12,766 bases of DNA from Oscillospiraceae bacterium (GTDB lineage: Bacteria > Bacillota > Clostridia > Oscillospirales > Ruminococcaceae). Both the position numbers and the translations under genes were made by a program. The stretch spans positions 1 through 12,766 of the forward strand of contig DMMB01000083.1 in assembly GCA_003453215.1 (NCBI GenBank), read 5' to 3'. Below are positions 6,311 through 12,543 of this stretch, in pieces (the first letter of the stretch is position 1; each line of letters begins with the position of its first letter). The notes beneath the pieces were generated by a model that did not search any database, was not told the origin of the DNA, and was given only the letters and a program-made list of their open reading frames with translations.

Positions 6311-8398
6311 ATGGAGAAAGTTCTCGTTCTCTTGACTTTCCTCGGCTCCCTCATCGCGCTGCTGTTTGCTTTGTTCACCGCGAAGAAGGTTCTGAAGTTC
6401 GAGGAAGGCACCCCTCTGATGCAGAAGATTTCTGCATCCATCCGTGAAGGCGCTAACGCCTATCTGAAGCGCCAGTACACCATTGTCGCCATCTTCTTTG
6501 CCTGCATGTTCGTTGTGCTGTGCATCATGGCTGCTACCGGTATGCTGACCTGGTTTGTACCCTTCGCCTTTGTGACCGGCGGTTTCTTCTCCGGTCTGTC
6601 CGGCTTCATTGGGATGCGCATTGCCACCAAGGCCAACTGCCGCACCGCCAATGCCTGCCGCACCAGCCTGAACCGCGGTCTGCGCGTTGCATTCTCCGCC
6701 GGTTCCGTTATGGGCTTTACCGTAGTTGGTCTGGGCCTTTTGGATATTTCCATCTGGTTTGCCCTGCTGAAATTTGCCTTTAAGCTGGATCCCTCTGCCA
6801 TCACCAGCGCCATGCTGACCTTTGGTATGGGCGCTTCTTCCATGGCTCTGTTTGCCCGCGTGGGCGGCGGTATCTACACCAAGGCTGCCGATGTAGGCGC
6901 TGACCTGGTTGGTAAGGTCGAAGCCGGCATCCCCGAAGATGACCCCCGTAACCCCGCTGTTATTGCCGATAACGTAGGCGATAACGTAGGCGACGTAGCC
7001 GGCATGGGCGCCGACCTGTATGAGAGCTATGTTGGCTCCATCATTTCCGCTTCCGCCCTGGGCGTTGCTGCTTTTGGCGGTGAGCTGAAGGCCATGGCTC
7101 TGCCCATGATTATGGCTGCTCTGGGCATTGTGGCTTCCATCATTGGTACCTTCTTTGTACGCACCGGTGAATCCACCGATCAGCGTACCCTGCTTTCTGC
7201 TCTGCGCCGCGGCACCAACCTGAGCGCTCTGCTGATTGCTGTTGCCGCCTTCTTCCTGGTTCGCGGCGTACTGGGCACCGAATATACCGGTATCTACTTT
7301 GCCATTCTGGCCGGTCTGGTTGCCGGTGTTCTCATCGGTGCTTCCACCGAGTACTTCACTTCCGACACCTATAAGCCCACTCAGGGTCTGGCGGATACCG
7401 CTCTGACCGGTTCTGCCACCATCATGATCGGCGGTCTGGGTCTGGGTATGCTGTCCACCATCCTGCCCATCATCATCGTCGCCGTCTGCATTCTGGTTGC
7501 TTACTATGTTTCCGGCGGCGCTGCCTCCATCTCCATGGGTCTGTACGGCATTGCGCTGGCGGCTGTTGGTATGCTGGCTACCCTGGGTATCACCCTGGCA
7601 ACCGATGCCTATGGCCCTGTGGCCGATAACGCCGGCGGCATTGCCGAAATGGCCGGCCTGGAGCCCGAAGTTCGTGAGCGTACCGATGCACTGGATTCCC
7701 TGGGCAACACCACTGCCGCTACCGGCAAGGGCTTTGCAATCGGCTCCGCTGCTCTGACCGCTCTGGCTCTGGTTGCTTCCTACATCGAGAAAGTTCAGGA
7801 AGTTGGTGCTACCACCACTTTCAGCGATTTCTCCATTATGACCCCTGTTGTACTGGTTGGTCTGTTCATTGGTGCCTGCCTGCCTTTCGTATTCGCAGCA
7901 CTCACCATGCAGTCCGTTGGCCGCGCGGCTCAGTCCGTTGTAGTAGAGGTTCGTCGTCAGTTCAAGGAGATTGTTGGCCTGATGGACGGCAAAGCCGATG
8001 CCGACTATGCCCGCTGCGTTGACCTGTGCACCAAGGCTTCTCTGCACGAGATGATCCTGCCCACCGTAGTTGGTATCGTTACCCCCATCGTGGTTGGTAT
8101 GATCCTGGGCTACAAGGGCGTAGTGGGTATGCTGGCCGGCGCTACCGTTTCCGGCTTCCTGCTCGCTATCTTCATGGCGAACTCCGGCGGTGCCTGGGAT
8201 AACGCCAAGAAGTACATCGAGAGCGGCGTACACGGCGGCAAGGGCAGCGACGCCCACAAGGCTGCTGTCGTTGGCGATACCGTAGGCGATCCTTTCAAGG
8301 ATACTTCCGGCCCCGCTATCAACATCCTCATCAAGCTGCTGTCGATGGTTTCCATCGTATTTGCTGCTCTGGTTGTTAACTTCTCTATCATCAAGTAA
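6311..8398 (+). CDS. hppA: K+-stimulated membrane pyrophosphatase (Na+ or H+ pump)
   Basis: Integral membrane enzyme that couples pyrophosphate hydrolysis to outward pumping of Na+ and/or H+. The 695-residue product has the normal length and about 16 hydrophobic segments. Catalytic motifs are intact: DVGADLVGKVEAG (194-206), EDDPRNP (209-215), DNVGDNVGD (220-228) and DTVGDPFKDTSGPA (656-669). A469 and G472 in NTTAATGKG mark the K+-dependent class; K+-independent enzymes have lysine at the first site. E238 in ADLYESYVGS sits where Na+-pumping members carry their gating glutamate, not one helical turn on as in plant H+ pumps. Na+ transport is therefore likely but inferred. AAGGAGG lies 10 bases before the ATG. 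Codon choice shifts to GGT, GCT, GTT and CTG relative to the neighbours, suggesting high expression. Two promoters precede it and a strong terminator follows. Confidence 0.97.
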   Translation: MEKVLVLLTFLGSLIALLFALFTAKKVLKFEEGTPLMQKISASIREGANAYLKRQYTIVAIFFACMFVVLCIMAATGMLTWFVPFAFVTGGFFSGLSGFIGMRIATKANCRTANACRTSLNRGLRVAFSAGSVMGFTVVGLGLLDISIWFALLKFAFKLDPSAITSAMLTFGMGASSMALFARVGGGIYTKAADVGADLVGKVEAGIPEDDPRNPAVIADNVGDNVGDVAGMGADLYESYVGSIISASALGVAAFGGELKAMALPMIMAALGIVASIIGTFFVRTGESTDQRTLLSALRRGTNLSALLIAVAAFFLVRGVLGTEYTGIYFAILAGLVAGVLIGASTEYFTSDTYKPTQGLADTALTGSATIMIGGLGLGMLSTILPIIIVAVCILVAYYVSGGAASISMGLYGIALAAVGMLATLGITLATDAYGPVADNAGGIAEMAGLEPEVRERTDALDSLGNTTAATGKGFAIGSAALTALALVASYIEKVQEVGATTTFSDFSIMTPVVLVGLFIGACLPFVFAALTMQSVGRAAQSVVVEVRRQFKEIVGLMDGKADADYARCVDLCTKASLHEMILPTVVGIVTPIVVGMILGYKGVVGMLAGATVSGFLLAIFMANSGGAWDNAKKYIESGVHGGKGSDAHKAAVVGDTVGDPFKDTSGPAINILIKLLSMVSIVFAALVVNFSIIK

Positions 8399-8422
8399 GA
8401 GAACAAAACAAACTGAAAATTT

Positions 8423-8453
8423 CCCCGCAGGTGAAGATCTGCGGGGATTTTTT
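8423..8453 (+). terminator. Intrinsic terminator of hppA
   Basis: CCCCGCAG (8423-8430) pairs fully with CTGCGGGG (8439-8446) across an 8-base loop, followed by ATTTTTTG. The stem starts 25 bases after the hppA stop. A flanking A-run can lengthen the stem with one bulge. Confidence 0.93.
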
Positions 8454-8590
8454 GCGGGGCTGCAATAAAGCGCGGGATTTATTACACTTTATTTCTTAGA
8501 AGAAGTCAATGCCGTCTTTGATGCCAGTGACTGCGGACTGGAGACCTTGTATACATTCCTTGTCATTGAATAACCTGCACCATACAAAAA
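8454..8590. other. Intergenic remnant without a supported gene
   Basis: 137 bases between the hppA terminator and the next terminator. On the minus strand one frame reads NDKECIQGLQSAVTGIKDGI then DFF and a stop (about 8502-8575), which looks like a protein tail. It has no start codon with a ribosome binding site, and upstream it would have to run through the hairpin at 8591-8619. A decayed gene end is possible; nothing here is strong enough to call a CDS. Confidence 0.3.
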
Positions 8591-8625
8591 TGCCCCTATC
8601 CGGGAAACGGATGGGGGCACTTTTT
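8591..8625. terminator. Bidirectional intrinsic terminator
   Basis: Arms 8591-8602 and 8608-8619 give a 12-bp stem with one mismatch position (U-G on the plus strand, C-A on the minus strand) around GGAAA. On the plus strand it is followed by CTTTTTATT; on the minus strand by TTTTTGTATGG. It ends the carD-like gene, whose stop at 8627 directly abuts it, and backs up hppA termination. Confidence 0.88.
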
Positions 8626-8626
8626 A

Positions 8627-9157
8627 TTATTTAGTATTTGCAGCTTCGGCGGCTTTCACCCTTTGGCGGATGTATTCCCGCACTTCCTCCTTGGGGATTT
8701 CCAGCGCAACAGAAAGTTCGCCATGCAGCAGCTCCTCCGCCAGCTTCATGTAGCGGTCATCCATCTGGCTGACGCGGCGGCCGGCGGCTTCGGCTTCCCG
8801 CTTTTTGCTGTAAACCGATTTGATAATCTCCACCAGATCGGTGGTGCTGTGAGTGCCGATGATGCTGCGGTAATGCTCCGAAAGCTCCTGCAGACGGCCG
8901 GTATGGAACGGTTCCACACTGATGGTCGGAATGAGAGCCACCAGCTCTTCGGCCTCCTCCCGGCTCATCACCGGGCGCATAAAGACCTTGGGCTGCTCCA
9001 CCGGGCAGTAAATGGTGCCGCTTTGGAACAAAGGACGCAGGACATAATATTTTGTCCCGCGCGGCATGCCGGGCAGGTTTGGGGTTGTGTAATCCACCAC
9101 TTCACAAACGCCGGTATTCCCATACATTATTTTTGTTCCTTTCGCAAACACAACCAT
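8627..9157 (-). CDS. CarD/CdnL-family transcriptional regulator
   Basis: A 176-residue protein of the CarD_CdnL_TRCF family, which binds the RNA polymerase beta subunit and stabilises open promoter complexes. The N-terminal Tudor-like RNA polymerase-interaction domain (about 1-60) is shown by FAKGTKIMYGNTGVCEVVDY and YYVLRPLFQSGTIYCPVE. The rest is helical and charged (EEAEELV, YSKKREAEAAGRR, MKLAEELLHGEL), matching the DNA-contacting C-terminal domain. The start is uncertain by a few codons: AAAGGGGG is only 2 bases before the ATG at 9157 but 8 bases before the GTG at 9151, which could be the true start. A later ATG at 9127 has a good AAAGGA but would cut the first beta strand. It is isolated between two terminators with its own promoter. 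Confidence 0.88.
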   Translation of the reverse strand: MVVFAKGTKIMYGNTGVCEVVDYTTPNLPGMPRGTKYYVLRPLFQSGTIYCPVEQPKVFMRPVMSREEAEELVALIPTISVEPFHTGRLQELSEHYRSIIGTHSTTDLVEIIKSVYSKKREAEAAGRRVSQMDDRYMKLAEELLHGELSVALEIPKEEVREYIRQRVKAAEAANTK

Positions 9158-9179
9158 AACCCCCTTTTATTCTGGCTTC

Positions 9180-9209
9180 ATTATAGCACATTTTTCGGCA
9201 GAATGTAAG
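9180..9209 (-). promoter_or_regulatory. Promoter of the CarD-like gene
   Basis: On the minus strand a perfect TATAAT (9180-9185) follows CTTACA (9204-9209, four of six matches) after 18 bases. The start near 9173 leaves a leader of only about 16 bases, just enough for the ribosome binding site. Confidence 0.72.
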
Positions 9210-9238
9210 GGCGAATTTACACGGGAATTTTTCCACGC

Positions 9239-9271
9239 AAAAGCCCGCCCCCTGAAAAACAGGAGACGGGC
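9239..9271 (-). terminator. Intrinsic terminator of the CofE-like gene
   Basis: On the minus strand GCCCGTCTCCTG (9271-9260) pairs with CAGGGGGCGGGC (9254-9243) over 12 bp with two U-G wobbles and a five-base loop, then TTTT (9242-9239). It lies 20 bases past the stop at 9291 and just upstream of the carD-like promoter. Confidence 0.85.
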
Positions 9272-9290
9272 CCAAAAGCCTATGGAAAAA

Positions 9291-10487
9291 TTATTCGGTG
9301 GTATAGTTATCAAAATAGCCCTGAATGTAAATGATGGGAGTGCCCTTATCGCCGCTGCCGCTGGTCAGGTCGCACAGGGAGCCGATAAGATCGGTGAGGT
9401 TCCGGGGTGTGGTACCCTCGGAAACCATATTGCCCACCAGGCTGGTGGAGTCTTTCTCCTTAATGCGCTGGCTGATGGCCTCCTGCAGAGCGGTACCGGA
9501 AAGATCGCCGAAATCGTGGTCCGCCAGATATTTCAGCTTCAGCTCATTGGGGGTGCCGATCAGGCCCTTGGTGTAGCCGGGGGCCACAACCGGATCTGCC
9601 AGCTCCCAGATCTTGCCCGCAGGATCTTTGAAAGCGCCATCGCCGTAAACCATCGCTTCAATCTTGCGGCCGGTGGCTTCGCTCATCATCTGGCCAATCT
9701 TTTCAGCCACCAGCATAGCATCGCGGGGGAACAGCTTTACACGGGTTTCATCGGCCTTATTGGAACCCAACAGGCCATACTGGGAATTGTAGCCGCTGCC
9801 CTGAACCGGAGCGGTCATCAGGTCATCCAGGCCCAGCACCACGCGGGCGCCGGCAGCCTGCAGCAGACGCTTGCTGCGGGCGCGGGTATGAATATCACAG
9901 GTAATAACCGTATCGGTGTAATCCAGAATGGTCTGGACGCGGTTGGCAAAGACCACTTCGACCTCCGCACCGGCTTCCCGGATCAGGTCGGAGTAATACT
10001 CTACATAATCCACACCGGTAAAGGGGTGAACCACCTTGCCAAACTCGGCGCGGAAGCGTTCCAGAGAGAGCACGTCGGTCCAGGGGTCGATGCCCTTTTC
10101 ATCCAGACGATCCATGCTGATGAGGTGGTTGCCCACTTCATCGGAAGGATAGCTGAGCATCAGAACCACTTTCTCGCAGCCGGCAGCAATACCGGAAAGC
10201 AGAACCGAAAAGCGGTTGCGGCTGAGGATGGGGAAAGTAACGCCAACGGTCTTGCCGCCGGTGCGGGCCTTTACATCGGCCGCAATCTGCTCCACCGTAG
10301 CATAGTTGCCCTGGGTACGGGCGACAACCGATTCGGTGATGGCCACAACGTCTTTATCGTGCGGCTCCACGTTATTTTCCTTCAGTGCTTTCAGGACTGT
10401 TTCCACTGTCCCCTTTACCACATCGTCGCCCTCCCGGAAGATGGGGGCGCGTACCCCGCGCACAACGGTACCAAACATTCTGCTCAT
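9291..10487 (-). CDS. CofE-like protein, coenzyme F420-0:L-glutamate ligase family
   Basis: A 398-residue protein of the F420 gamma-glutamyl ligase (CofE) fold. The N-terminus has VVRGVRAPIFREGDD (8-22), matching the PI..GDD nucleotide/metal region, then DVVAITESVVARTQGNYA (46-63) and FPILSRNRFSVLL (85-97). Other conserved blocks are LSYPSDEVGNH, FTGVDYVEYY, TCDIHTRARSKR, GSGYNSQYGLLGSNKA and, at the end, TDLIGSLCDLTSGSGDKGTP. Archaeal CofE, about 250 residues, adds glutamates to F420-0 using GTP; this long clostridial form is common in bacteria not known to make F420, so its substrate is unknown. The ATG at 10487 has AAAGGAG 9 bases upstream; the ATG three codons later has none at usable spacing. 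It is monocistronic and divergent from a LysR-type regulator that may control it. Confidence 0.82.
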   Translation of the reverse strand: MSRMFGTVVRGVRAPIFREGDDVVKGTVETVLKALKENNVEPHDKDVVAITESVVARTQGNYATVEQIAADVKARTGGKTVGVTFPILSRNRFSVLLSGIAAGCEKVVLMLSYPSDEVGNHLISMDRLDEKGIDPWTDVLSLERFRAEFGKVVHPFTGVDYVEYYSDLIREAGAEVEVVFANRVQTILDYTDTVITCDIHTRARSKRLLQAAGARVVLGLDDLMTAPVQGSGYNSQYGLLGSNKADETRVKLFPRDAMLVAEKIGQMMSEATGRKIEAMVYGDGAFKDPAGKIWELADPVVAPGYTKGLIGTPNELKLKYLADHDFGDLSGTALQEAISQRIKEKDSTSLVGNMVSEGTTPRNLTDLIGSLCDLTSGSGDKGTPIIYIQGYFDNYTTE

Positions 10488-10535
10488 AGCGATTTACTCC
10501 TTTACCACCTGTAATGTAGTTTTCACAAATAGGGC

Positions 10536-10563
10536 TTGCTTTTTGCAGCAGTCCCAGTATAAT
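10536..10563 (+). promoter_or_regulatory. lysR-type gene promoter
   Basis: TTGCTT (10536-10541) and a perfect TATAAT (10558-10563) are 16 bases apart. The start near 10570 leaves a leader of about 70 bases that contains both copies of the ATAAGTAAA repeat. Its -10 box overlaps that of the opposing promoter. Confidence 0.62.
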
Positions 10564-10584
10564 AGAAACGCATCTATAAGTAAA
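10556..10584 (-). promoter_or_regulatory. CofE-like gene promoter
   Basis: On the minus strand TTTACT (10579-10584, four of six matches) and TATACT (10556-10561, five of six) are 17 bases apart. The start is near 10549, with a leader of about 60 bases. Its -35 box lies inside the first ATAAGTAAA repeat, so a protein bound there would act directly on this promoter. Confidence 0.65.
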
Positions 10585-10618
10585 GTATATATTTCTAATG
10601 TGAAGCATAAGTAAAATA
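10576..10618. repeat. Direct repeat ATAAGTAAA x2, 31-bp period
   Basis: ATAAGTAAA occurs at 10576-10584 and 10607-10615, and the match extends to 12 bases with one mismatch (next bases GTA and ATA). The 31-bp period is close to three helical turns, so both copies face the same side of the DNA. The first overlaps the CofE-like -35 box; the second is in the lysR leader. This is the placement expected for an operator of the divergent LysR-type regulator, but neither copy is a canonical T-N11-A box. Confidence 0.6.
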
Positions 10619-10640
10619 GATAAGAAAGGATTTCCCCGCC

Positions 10641-11519
10641 ATGGCCGTTAAATTGGAACTCTATCGCATTTTCCGCACCGTCGCCGAGGAGGAAAGTATC
10701 TCCGCCGCCGCCAAAACGCTGTTTATTTCGCAGTCGGCGGTCAGTCAGTCCATCCACCAGCTGGAAGAGCAGCTGCAGGTGCGGCTGTTTTCCCGCCAGC
10801 CGCGCGGCGTTACCCTTACCAGTGAAGGCCGGGTACTGTACGATTACGTGCGCAGCGCCATCAGCCTGATTGAAACCGGCGAAGAAAAGCTGCAGCAAAC
10901 CCGGGAACTGATGATGGGCGAGCTGGTCATTGGTGCCAGCGATACCGTAACGCGCAGTCTGCTGCTGCCCTACCTGCAGCAGTTCCACGAGCGCTACCCG
11001 GCCATTCGGCTGAAGGTACTGAACGGCACCAGCTACGAGGCCCTGCAGATGCTGCGGGCCGGGCAGGTGGATCTGGCCTTTGCCAGCACCCCGCAGGAAA
11101 CCGGCAACCTGCAGATGCGACGCTGCATGGCTCTGCACAATGTTTTTGTAGTGGGGCAGGATTACCCCTGCGAGACCGACCGCGCCTATACCCTGGCGGA
11201 ACTCTCGCGTTTCCCGTTAATTTTGTTGGAGCGCAAATCCAGCGCAAGGCGGTACCTGGAACGCTTTTTTACCCGCAATGGCATTACACTCAAGCCAGAG
11301 ATAGAACTGTGCAGCCACGAGCTTCTCGTCGATCTGGCGGCCATCGGGCTGGGGGTGGCGTGCATCACCCGGGAATTTGCCCTGCCCGCCCTGGAGGCCG
11401 GTACCATTCGGGAACTGCGCACTATCCCGGAGATTCCGGAACGGAGCCTTTCGGTATGCACCTTGCAGGATGTCGCGCCCAGCCCCGCAGCGGAAGAATT
11501 TTTGCGGTTCTGGGCGTAA
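10641..11519 (+). CDS. LysR-family transcriptional regulator
   Basis: A 292-residue regulator of normal family length. An N-terminal winged helix-turn-helix (about 5-62) reads YRIFRTVAEEESISAAAK then LFISQSAVSQSIHQLEEQL, the usual LysR signature, followed by RLFSRQPRGVTLTSEG and a linker helix (65-90). The periplasmic-binding-like effector domain covers about 93-290 (GELVIGASDTV at its start, GLGVACITREFA near its hinge). The effector cannot be read from the sequence. The ATG at 10641 has AAAGGA 10 bases upstream. It is divergent from the CofE-like gene, the classic layout of a LysR regulator and its target, and 28 bases ahead of a NUDIX gene that may be read with it. Confidence 0.94.
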   Translation: MAVKLELYRIFRTVAEEESISAAAKTLFISQSAVSQSIHQLEEQLQVRLFSRQPRGVTLTSEGRVLYDYVRSAISLIETGEEKLQQTRELMMGELVIGASDTVTRSLLLPYLQQFHERYPAIRLKVLNGTSYEALQMLRAGQVDLAFASTPQETGNLQMRRCMALHNVFVVGQDYPCETDRAYTLAELSRFPLILLERKSSARRYLERFFTRNGITLKPEIELCSHELLVDLAAIGLGVACITREFALPALEAGTIRELRTIPEIPERSLSVCTLQDVAPSPAAEEFLRFWA

Positions 11520-11547
11520 AGCGAAATGAACGGAGGCAATAGATAGA

Positions 11548-12027
11548 ATGGATATCTCTTTTCTTTGCGGGAGTCAAAAGTTTAACTACCGAGTCTGCGC
11601 CATCATGATCTCAGATCATAAAATTCTGGCAATGCGCGATGAGCGTTCCCCCTATTTCTACCTACCCGGCGGACGAGTTGCCATGGGAGAAACAGCGGAA
11701 CAGGCGGTAGTGCGGGAAGTGGAAGAGGAGCTTAGCATAACGCCAAAGATCATTCGCCCTCTGTGGCTCAGCCAGGCGTTTTTTACGGAAGAAGTAGACA
11801 ATCTGCGCTACCATGAACTTTGCATTTATTTTTTGATGGATATTTCGGAAACAAACCTGCCGGTGAAAGGAGCTGTATTCACTTTAAGAGAAGGCGCCCA
11901 CACCCATACATTTGAATGGTTGGATTTTGACCGGCTGAAAGAGGAATACTTTTACCCGATATTTCTGAAAAAAGAGATTTTCAATTTACCAAAAGAGTTT
12001 ACCATTCGCACCGATGCAGAGGAGTAA
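11548..12027 (+). CDS. NUDIX hydrolase
   Basis: A 159-residue single-domain NUDIX protein; such enzymes cleave nucleoside diphosphates linked to another group and need Mg2+ or Mn2+. The NUDIX box runs from G42 to I64: G-R-V-A-M-G-E48, seven residues, then R56-E57-V-E-E60-E61-L-S63-I. The metal-binding glutamates are all present; only the usual glycine near the end is serine. LPGGRV (39-44) and AHTHTFEWLDFDRL (117-130) fit the fold. The substrate is not predictable. GGAGG lies about 11 bases before the ATG. The gene is visibly richer in A/T than its neighbours and uses ATA and AGA codons that they mostly avoid, suggesting later acquisition. It sits 28 bases after lysR with no clear promoter of its own. 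Confidence 0.93.
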   Translation: MDISFLCGSQKFNYRVCAIMISDHKILAMRDERSPYFYLPGGRVAMGETAEQAVVREVEEELSITPKIIRPLWLSQAFFTEEVDNLRYHELCIYFLMDISETNLPVKGAVFTLREGAHTHTFEWLDFDRLKEEYFYPIFLKKEIFNLPKEFTIRTDAEE

Positions 12028-12043
12028 ACTTTCCTTTAGAAAC

Positions 12044-12075
12044 AAAAAGCGCCCCCACGGGATCTGCCGCGGGGG
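12044..12075 (-). terminator. Intrinsic terminator of the PAP2-like gene
   Basis: On the minus strand CCCCCGCGG (12075-12067) pairs with CCGTGGGGG (12060-12052) over 9 bp with one G-U wobble and a six-base loop, followed by CGCTTTTTGTTT. On the plus strand the same hairpin has an A-C mismatch and only TTATGTTAT behind it, so it may end the NUDIX transcript less efficiently. Confidence 0.87.
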
Positions 12076-12090
12076 TTATGTTATCTATTT

Positions 12091-12522
12091 TTACCGCAGG
12101 GAATACAGAATAGCCACAAGGGCGCCCAGCAGGGCTCCCACCGCCACCTGCAGCGGCGTATGGCCCAGCAGCTCCTCCAGCATTTTCTCCGGCGGGGCGC
12201 CGTTCAGCTTCAGCAGCAGCTCATTGATGGTGCGGGCGTGCTGCCCGGCCTGCCAGCGCACCCCCATGGCGTCGTGCATCACAATGATGGCCAATACCGC
12301 GCTGATGGCAAACGGGAAAGAGGCCGCGCCGTATTGCAGCAGGGCGGCCACGGCCAGCGCCGTTACCGTAGCAGAGTGCCCGCTGGGCATCCCGCCGTCT
12401 CCGGTCAACCGTTCCCAATCCAGCCGGTGATGGGCGATCAGTTCAATAAGCAGCTTGCACAGCTGCGCCACCGCCCAGGCCAGTATGGCAGAAATTAAAC
12501 AGACATTTTGCAAAAGGGCCAT
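12091..12522 (-). CDS. Divergent PAP2 family protein (DUF212, YuiD-like)
   Basis: A 143-residue membrane protein with hydrophobic segments at about 5-30, 50-68, 70-84 and 122-141. It carries GGMPSGHSATVTAL (43-56), the PSGH motif of the PAP2 phosphatase fold, and MHDAMGVRWQAGQHA (82-96), matching the D-A-x-GVR-x-x-AG-x-x-A block of the divergent PAP2 group found in Firmicutes (Bacillus YuiD) and plants. The usual third PAP2 motif is altered, so phosphatase activity is uncertain. GAGGTG lies 8 bases before the ATG at 12522. It starts 21 bases after the stop of the SDR gene, so the two are probably co-transcribed, and it ends at a strong terminator. Confidence 0.88.
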   Translation of the reverse strand: MALLQNVCLISAILAWAVAQLCKLLIELIAHHRLDWERLTGDGGMPSGHSATVTALAVAALLQYGAASFPFAISAVLAIIVMHDAMGVRWQAGQHARTINELLLKLNGAPPEKMLEELLGHTPLQVAVGALLGALVAILYSLR

Positions 12523-12543
12523 AATGGAATCACCTCGGTCATC

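Noticed and set aside
6290..8257. 655-codon open frame on the minus strand opposite hppA
   Set aside because: Its composition (very rich in G, Q, N, H) is the mirror of hydrophobic hppA codons. It has no domain, and hppA is certain on the other strand.
9282..10514. 410-codon plus-strand frame opposite the CofE-like gene
   Set aside because: A shadow of a strongly conserved minus-strand protein, with no ribosome binding site or recognisable motif.
11605..11619. Perfect palindrome ATGATCTCAGATCAT
   Set aside because: It lies inside the NUDIX coding sequence (MISDH) away from any promoter, and is explained by codons. A similar ATCTCAGATCA at 12541-12551 spans the SDR stop and has no shared context.
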